Source: Sipunculus nudus
Taxonomy: Eukaryota > Annelida > Sipuncula > Golfingiida > Sipunculidae
NCBI GenBank assembly: GCA_026874595.1
Contig: CM049322.1
Span: 58,373,886 to 58,437,885 of the forward strand
DNA length: 64,000 nt
Direction: 5' to 3'
This document shows positions 59,936 to 64,000 of the stretch, in pieces (the stretch's first letter is position 1; every line of letters starts with the position of its first letter). The notes below the pieces were generated by a model that searched no databases, had not been told where the DNA came from, and was given only the letters and a program-made list of their open reading frames with translations. The position numbers and the translations under genes were made by a program.

Positions 59936-61071
59936 GATAATTTCAATGTATTCTGTGTATACGTAACCTGAATGCAGGGTGTACAAAATTTTGATTTTCT
60001 TTTTGATTCCCAATTATTTGTATTTGAAGAATTGCTCCATCGCATTAATAAGCGGTGCTTTATAATGCGAATGGTTCATATTGATCACACAGATTACCGA
60101 ATCACCTGGCCAGCAGATGAAATCCAACAGGGTTTCAATTATTTAATGGTAAGAATATTTACTTTTAGCCTTTATGTTATTCTTACACTTCGTTTCAATC
60201 AAACACAGACACATACACACACATACATAAGACACAGACAAAAAGTTGTATTAGAGAAGATGTAGCATTTTTCATTGGATTGGACTTCCAATTATAATCA
60301 TAAGACATTAGTCTCACTAGCCAGACACGTTAGCGAAATATTATTGGTAAGTAAAATGTTGGGTATTTCTCCGATACGCTTCTTCTACAGTTTTGTGGGC
60401 ACAAAATGAATTTGTACGGGCACACAAATCGGATTTTAGGTAATATCGTGTATACCTTAAAAGTGTTTTTTTTTTTTTTTGGCTGTGGGGAAGAATACTG
60501 CAATAACCGACAACATATGATATTTCATTAGACCAGCCATTCCCTTTATTTTAATTAATGCCAATCGATGTGCCCTCCTTGTAAATAACAGATATTTAAG
60601 GATTTATATCATAAGGAGCTCTTTACTTTACCATGGGAAAAATTACTAAAATGTGTATTAAAATCATTAATTTACTGCCATACACCCACCAGGGCAAACA
60701 TGCCTTCCATTTAAGTTCCAATTTCATCGGCCATGGGTTTCCCATGATATATTTCATAAAAAAAAATATTTTGCTCATAAGGTCTTTATCATTCTAATAT
60801 AAAGCAGGTTGAACTCTTATTATGTCAATATCATTCCTTCGTTTGACATTAGTTAGCATTTGGTATTATGGAGCTGTTACCAATCTAACAGCTATGAGTA
60901 TTTAGAGCAGTTTCTTTTAGGTCTAACGAGGTTAGTAAATGTAGAGGGAATGCCATTCAGTCTCATATAAGACTTTCAGATAAGTTCATTGAAGTACAAG
61001 TCTGGTCGAGGATTTTTACCAAAGCATGTATGTACTTGCATTAGTGCTAATAATAGTGTTATACACGCATA

Positions 61072-61110
61072 CAGTGGAGTATTAGATCCTGATGTGGAGT
61101 GCTAGACTCC
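61072..61110. repeat. 20-bp minisatellite, two units in copy B
   Basis: Equivalent to the block at 43478 in copy A; followed by the shared GACTGCTGAATCAC. Confidence 0.8.
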
Positions 61111-62639
61111 GACGTGACTGCTGAATCACAACCCCCAGAATATGGTGTACATACATGTGCATACGCTTCCGGTTTCATTACGCACAGGGATGCATGTGAT
61201 GAATCTAAAATATGAAATGCCTCAGATACATGCATAAAAAATAGTTTAAAATGTGATTCTAGAGTGATGAGAGAGCACGAAATAATATTTAAATAATACA
61301 AAATAGAAATAATGCAAAAAAATGAATTAGTAAATATGCACGACGGTTGACCTTAACCATGCGAAATATCTGGATTGACAACCTAGGTTGTTGTTTTAGG
61401 CACACCCATTTGACCCTAAAGTTGTCGATCTGACACCCCTATATTTTCAATACAAGCAACCATAAGGGGTACAGTGTTTAGATGGTATGTGACATTAAGA
61501 CCGTAGTGTATCCTTACTAAAGACTATATTCGAGGCCATTGATTTGTATTGCTTACATCGAAATGTACGGTCAACACTGAGATGCTTGGAATGTTGATAT
61601 ACAAATACATCTGACCGCTGCTATGTCATTGTACATGGTGAGTTTGGGTATGTATACAAAATTCTAACAATTTATTTATGGGACAGACAGTGTCTGTTTA
61701 AATAGAATCAAGGAAGTCGTGTTCGTAACTATTTGAAACACAAGTAAACAAGTAAATTTTCCTGATGAACTGAGATATTGCGCCCCTCACAATTATGCAT
61801 ACAAAAACTAAATACATATATCCTGAAACAAGCACTTACACCGAGGATGAAATGTTTATCAACACGCATGACTTAATTATTACTTTACTTAGGCAGTACA
61901 AGACACCGACATGATCAACAAATCTTTGGAAATAAGAAAACAAATTATAACAAATTATGTATTACCATTCCAATGTTAATGTGACACTTCTTTGCAGATG
62001 ACACATTTATTATAATATAAATACATACTAACACAATTATCAAAACACAAATCGTGTTACCTTGATAAAACAATTATATTTACCGTCCATGTTTATACGT
62101 TCCAGTGGATACAAAATTACATGTCATGTTAATAATTTAACGCATGTTTATTTTACCGTTTTACTGTAAAGACCGATAAATATCAGAATAAAGGGGGATT
62201 CCTGGAAATTGTGATAGGGAGACAATTGTATTGTTTCTAATAATGATTGTCTAAATGCAGCTGTTTTGTCCTTGAAAATATGTAAATTCCTATGTTATTC
62301 GAGTGAATGCGTGTATCCTATCAATTAACAATCAAAATAAATGTTCCATAGGCTTCGTTTACAGCATGAGATCATTAATAATAGATAGACTCCATGAAAA
62401 AGAAAAGCAATTATTTCACTTTTTAACAAACTGATGGCGACTCATCAGCGTACCATGGTTGCATATATAAACGTCAGGGTATAAAAAAATATGGAGAGCA
62501 TCACAAGAATTATTAAAAAACACCGCAAAAACAAAAGGAAGCACGGGATATGCCAAACCATTTATCGCACTCATTCCTGTCAGTTATGAAAACAATTATA
62601 AATCTCTCTAAAAATTAAATTTTCTAAATATTTTTAGAC

Positions 62640-63190
62640 CCTAATAAGCGCCCCCACCCCATGTCTGTCAACTTAAATGCGTTAAGGTCCTTCAACACTG
62701 CGGCTTGTGTACACGTGTTGGACGTCACAGCACATTCAGGCAATTCAGAAAAAAAACAATGATCTTTAGCGATGGTTTTGTGAAGTTTTGTAAAATAGTC
62801 CAAGCGATACCGATTAGCAGACGATTTTATTTTGTTTTGTATGCGAGTGCAAGAATTGTATGAATGACTGCAGTCCGAGATTTCCTTTGCAGGTGAAGAG
62901 GAAAAATATGGATAAATAAAAGTCACTGTCTGGTAAATTAGTAGAATATATAAAATGTTCATATAAAGATATGTAAAACAGTATTTATTTGAAAAATGAG
63001 GTAAATATGATTTTGATCGTAGGTACTCGAAATATGTCAGTCACCTTGCGCATGTACCGTTGACAGATGAGCCAATATATGTCATGGAATGGCATCGTCA
63101 TTAATTATCCTTTTTGTCCTTCATTGTGCATGATATTACATGCAAAAGCTGAAATACTGCCGCTCAGACTCCAGTGTATTATATTAACTT
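62640..63190. repeat. long inverted repeat, right arm
   Basis: Reverse-oriented partner of 53180-53790. The open frame on the minus strand here (62624-62962) has no counterpart open frame in the left arm and is unlikely to be coding. Confidence 0.82.
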
Positions 63191-63194
63191 AACC

Positions 63195-64000
63195 AGTAGC
63201 ATGAACCTTCATTTTTGTAACAATTATCATTACTGCCGACATGCGCCCGCCGATATCTGACGCTATTGTACCTCGAGTACACGCAAATAAATTATTGAGA
63301 AACTCGCGCCACCCATTTGATATAACCTTCCCCATACGATTTGTGTTTCCTTGTAGAAAAAAATATCGTGTCAGGATCCTTTGCTCCATGTTGGTTTCTC
63401 ATTCAATTTCAGGTTCCAGTTAAAATTGAATACACATTAGTTTTATCGAAATCCATTGCCGTGCATGTTTCTTTGGGTGGCCCGACTAATCTCTGACCCT
63501 TGACCTCTTCTTGTGTCGGAATAGCGTCACCTAATCTGCATTGCTTTGAAACTAAGGCCGCAGGTCATTTCTGTGGTCGATTTGACGGGTTTCATGCCTG
63601 TTGTTAAAATTAGGTCACGTTGACGTTAACGGCTCCCGAAAGAAGGAGAGCACTTTTTTTCCAATCGTTTTGAATGACAATGAACAACCCGTAAGGCGAT
63701 ACATAAAATTACATTGAAATGACAAATTCACATAAAGCGCGGACTTACGATACACACGTTTCAGAATTCCCAGTTAGTGCTTCTAGCAGCGACATCAGTC
63801 TGTGCAGGCGGGATAACTTGCATTTTTATGTCATGTATACCAGTATATTATACAACTGTCACATTAAACTGCAAGATTAAAGTAAAAGCTCATCTAACGT
63901 GCAACCCGTTGATAACTCATGATTTGCCAGTCGGGGCATTATTTCGGCTGTTATTAGTTTCACGGCACGTACATTGACAAAGGTGACATAGAGTTTGAAA
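63195..64000. other. no recognisable gene
   Basis: No domain, RNA gene or repeat identified. Confidence 0.4.

Larger units (their letters stand above)
55300..62600. repeat. segmental duplication, copy B
   Basis: Collinear partner of 39800-46000 (anchors listed there). It differs by inserts: a palindromic element near 55600-55985 and a block at about 56600-59290 holding the 15-bp minisatellite and a Ty3/Gypsy gag remnant. Confidence 0.88.

Overview
The window is eukaryotic nuclear DNA, most likely from a lophotrochozoan and probably a bivalve mollusc. The reasons are: short exons with GT-AG introns, families of C-type lectin (CTLD) and NACHT-LRR immune genes, AT-rich intergenic DNA full of (AT)n tracts, and many degraded transposons (hAT, non-LTR LINE, Ty3/Gypsy, tRNA-derived SINE, miniature LTR elements, MITEs, minisatellites). 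The species call is inference. All recognisable host genes are on the minus strand, so gene order runs from high to low coordinates.

Layout. 0.95-3.35 kb: decayed hAT-type transposase. 7.9-11.7 kb: NLR pseudogene (5'-truncated NACHT plus leucine-rich repeats, many frameshifts). 13.3-16.1 kb: second NACHT-LRR module, one large open exon plus a small upstream exon. 16.3-19.7 kb: signal peptide, two CTLDs, stalk and transmembrane exon. The CTLD gene and the NACHT-LRR exons are adjacent, on one strand and phase-compatible, so they can be read as one membrane-anchored CTLD-TM-NACHT-LRR receptor. An exact 329-bp tandem duplication lies just upstream of that gene. 20-38 kb holds no recognised host gene; it contains a miniature LTR retrotransposon whose LTRs carry Pol III-like A and B boxes, a LINE 3' end, a 187-bp tandem array split by a TA-flanked DNA transposon, and two copies of a minisatellite-bearing element. 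39.8-46.0 kb and 55.3-62.6 kb are diverged copies of one segment (segmental duplication). 46.5-51.4 kb: second CTLD gene with six CTLDs, built as three repeats of a two-CTLD module, with a nonsense codon, a 1-nt deletion and no visible transmembrane exon. Copy B of the duplication has absorbed a Ty3/Gypsy gag remnant and a 15-bp minisatellite.

How the genes may work together. The CTLD modules look like ligand-binding ectodomains; the NACHT-LRR looks like an intracellular sensor and oligomerisation module. If transcripts join them, this is a transmembrane NLR. If they end at the short-tail stop, the locus makes a small type I lectin receptor next to a separate NLR. Two in-frame stops in the NACHT-LRR part mean this haplotype may be damaged. 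Splice structures here come from reading phases and splice sites by eye; no RNA evidence or database search was available.
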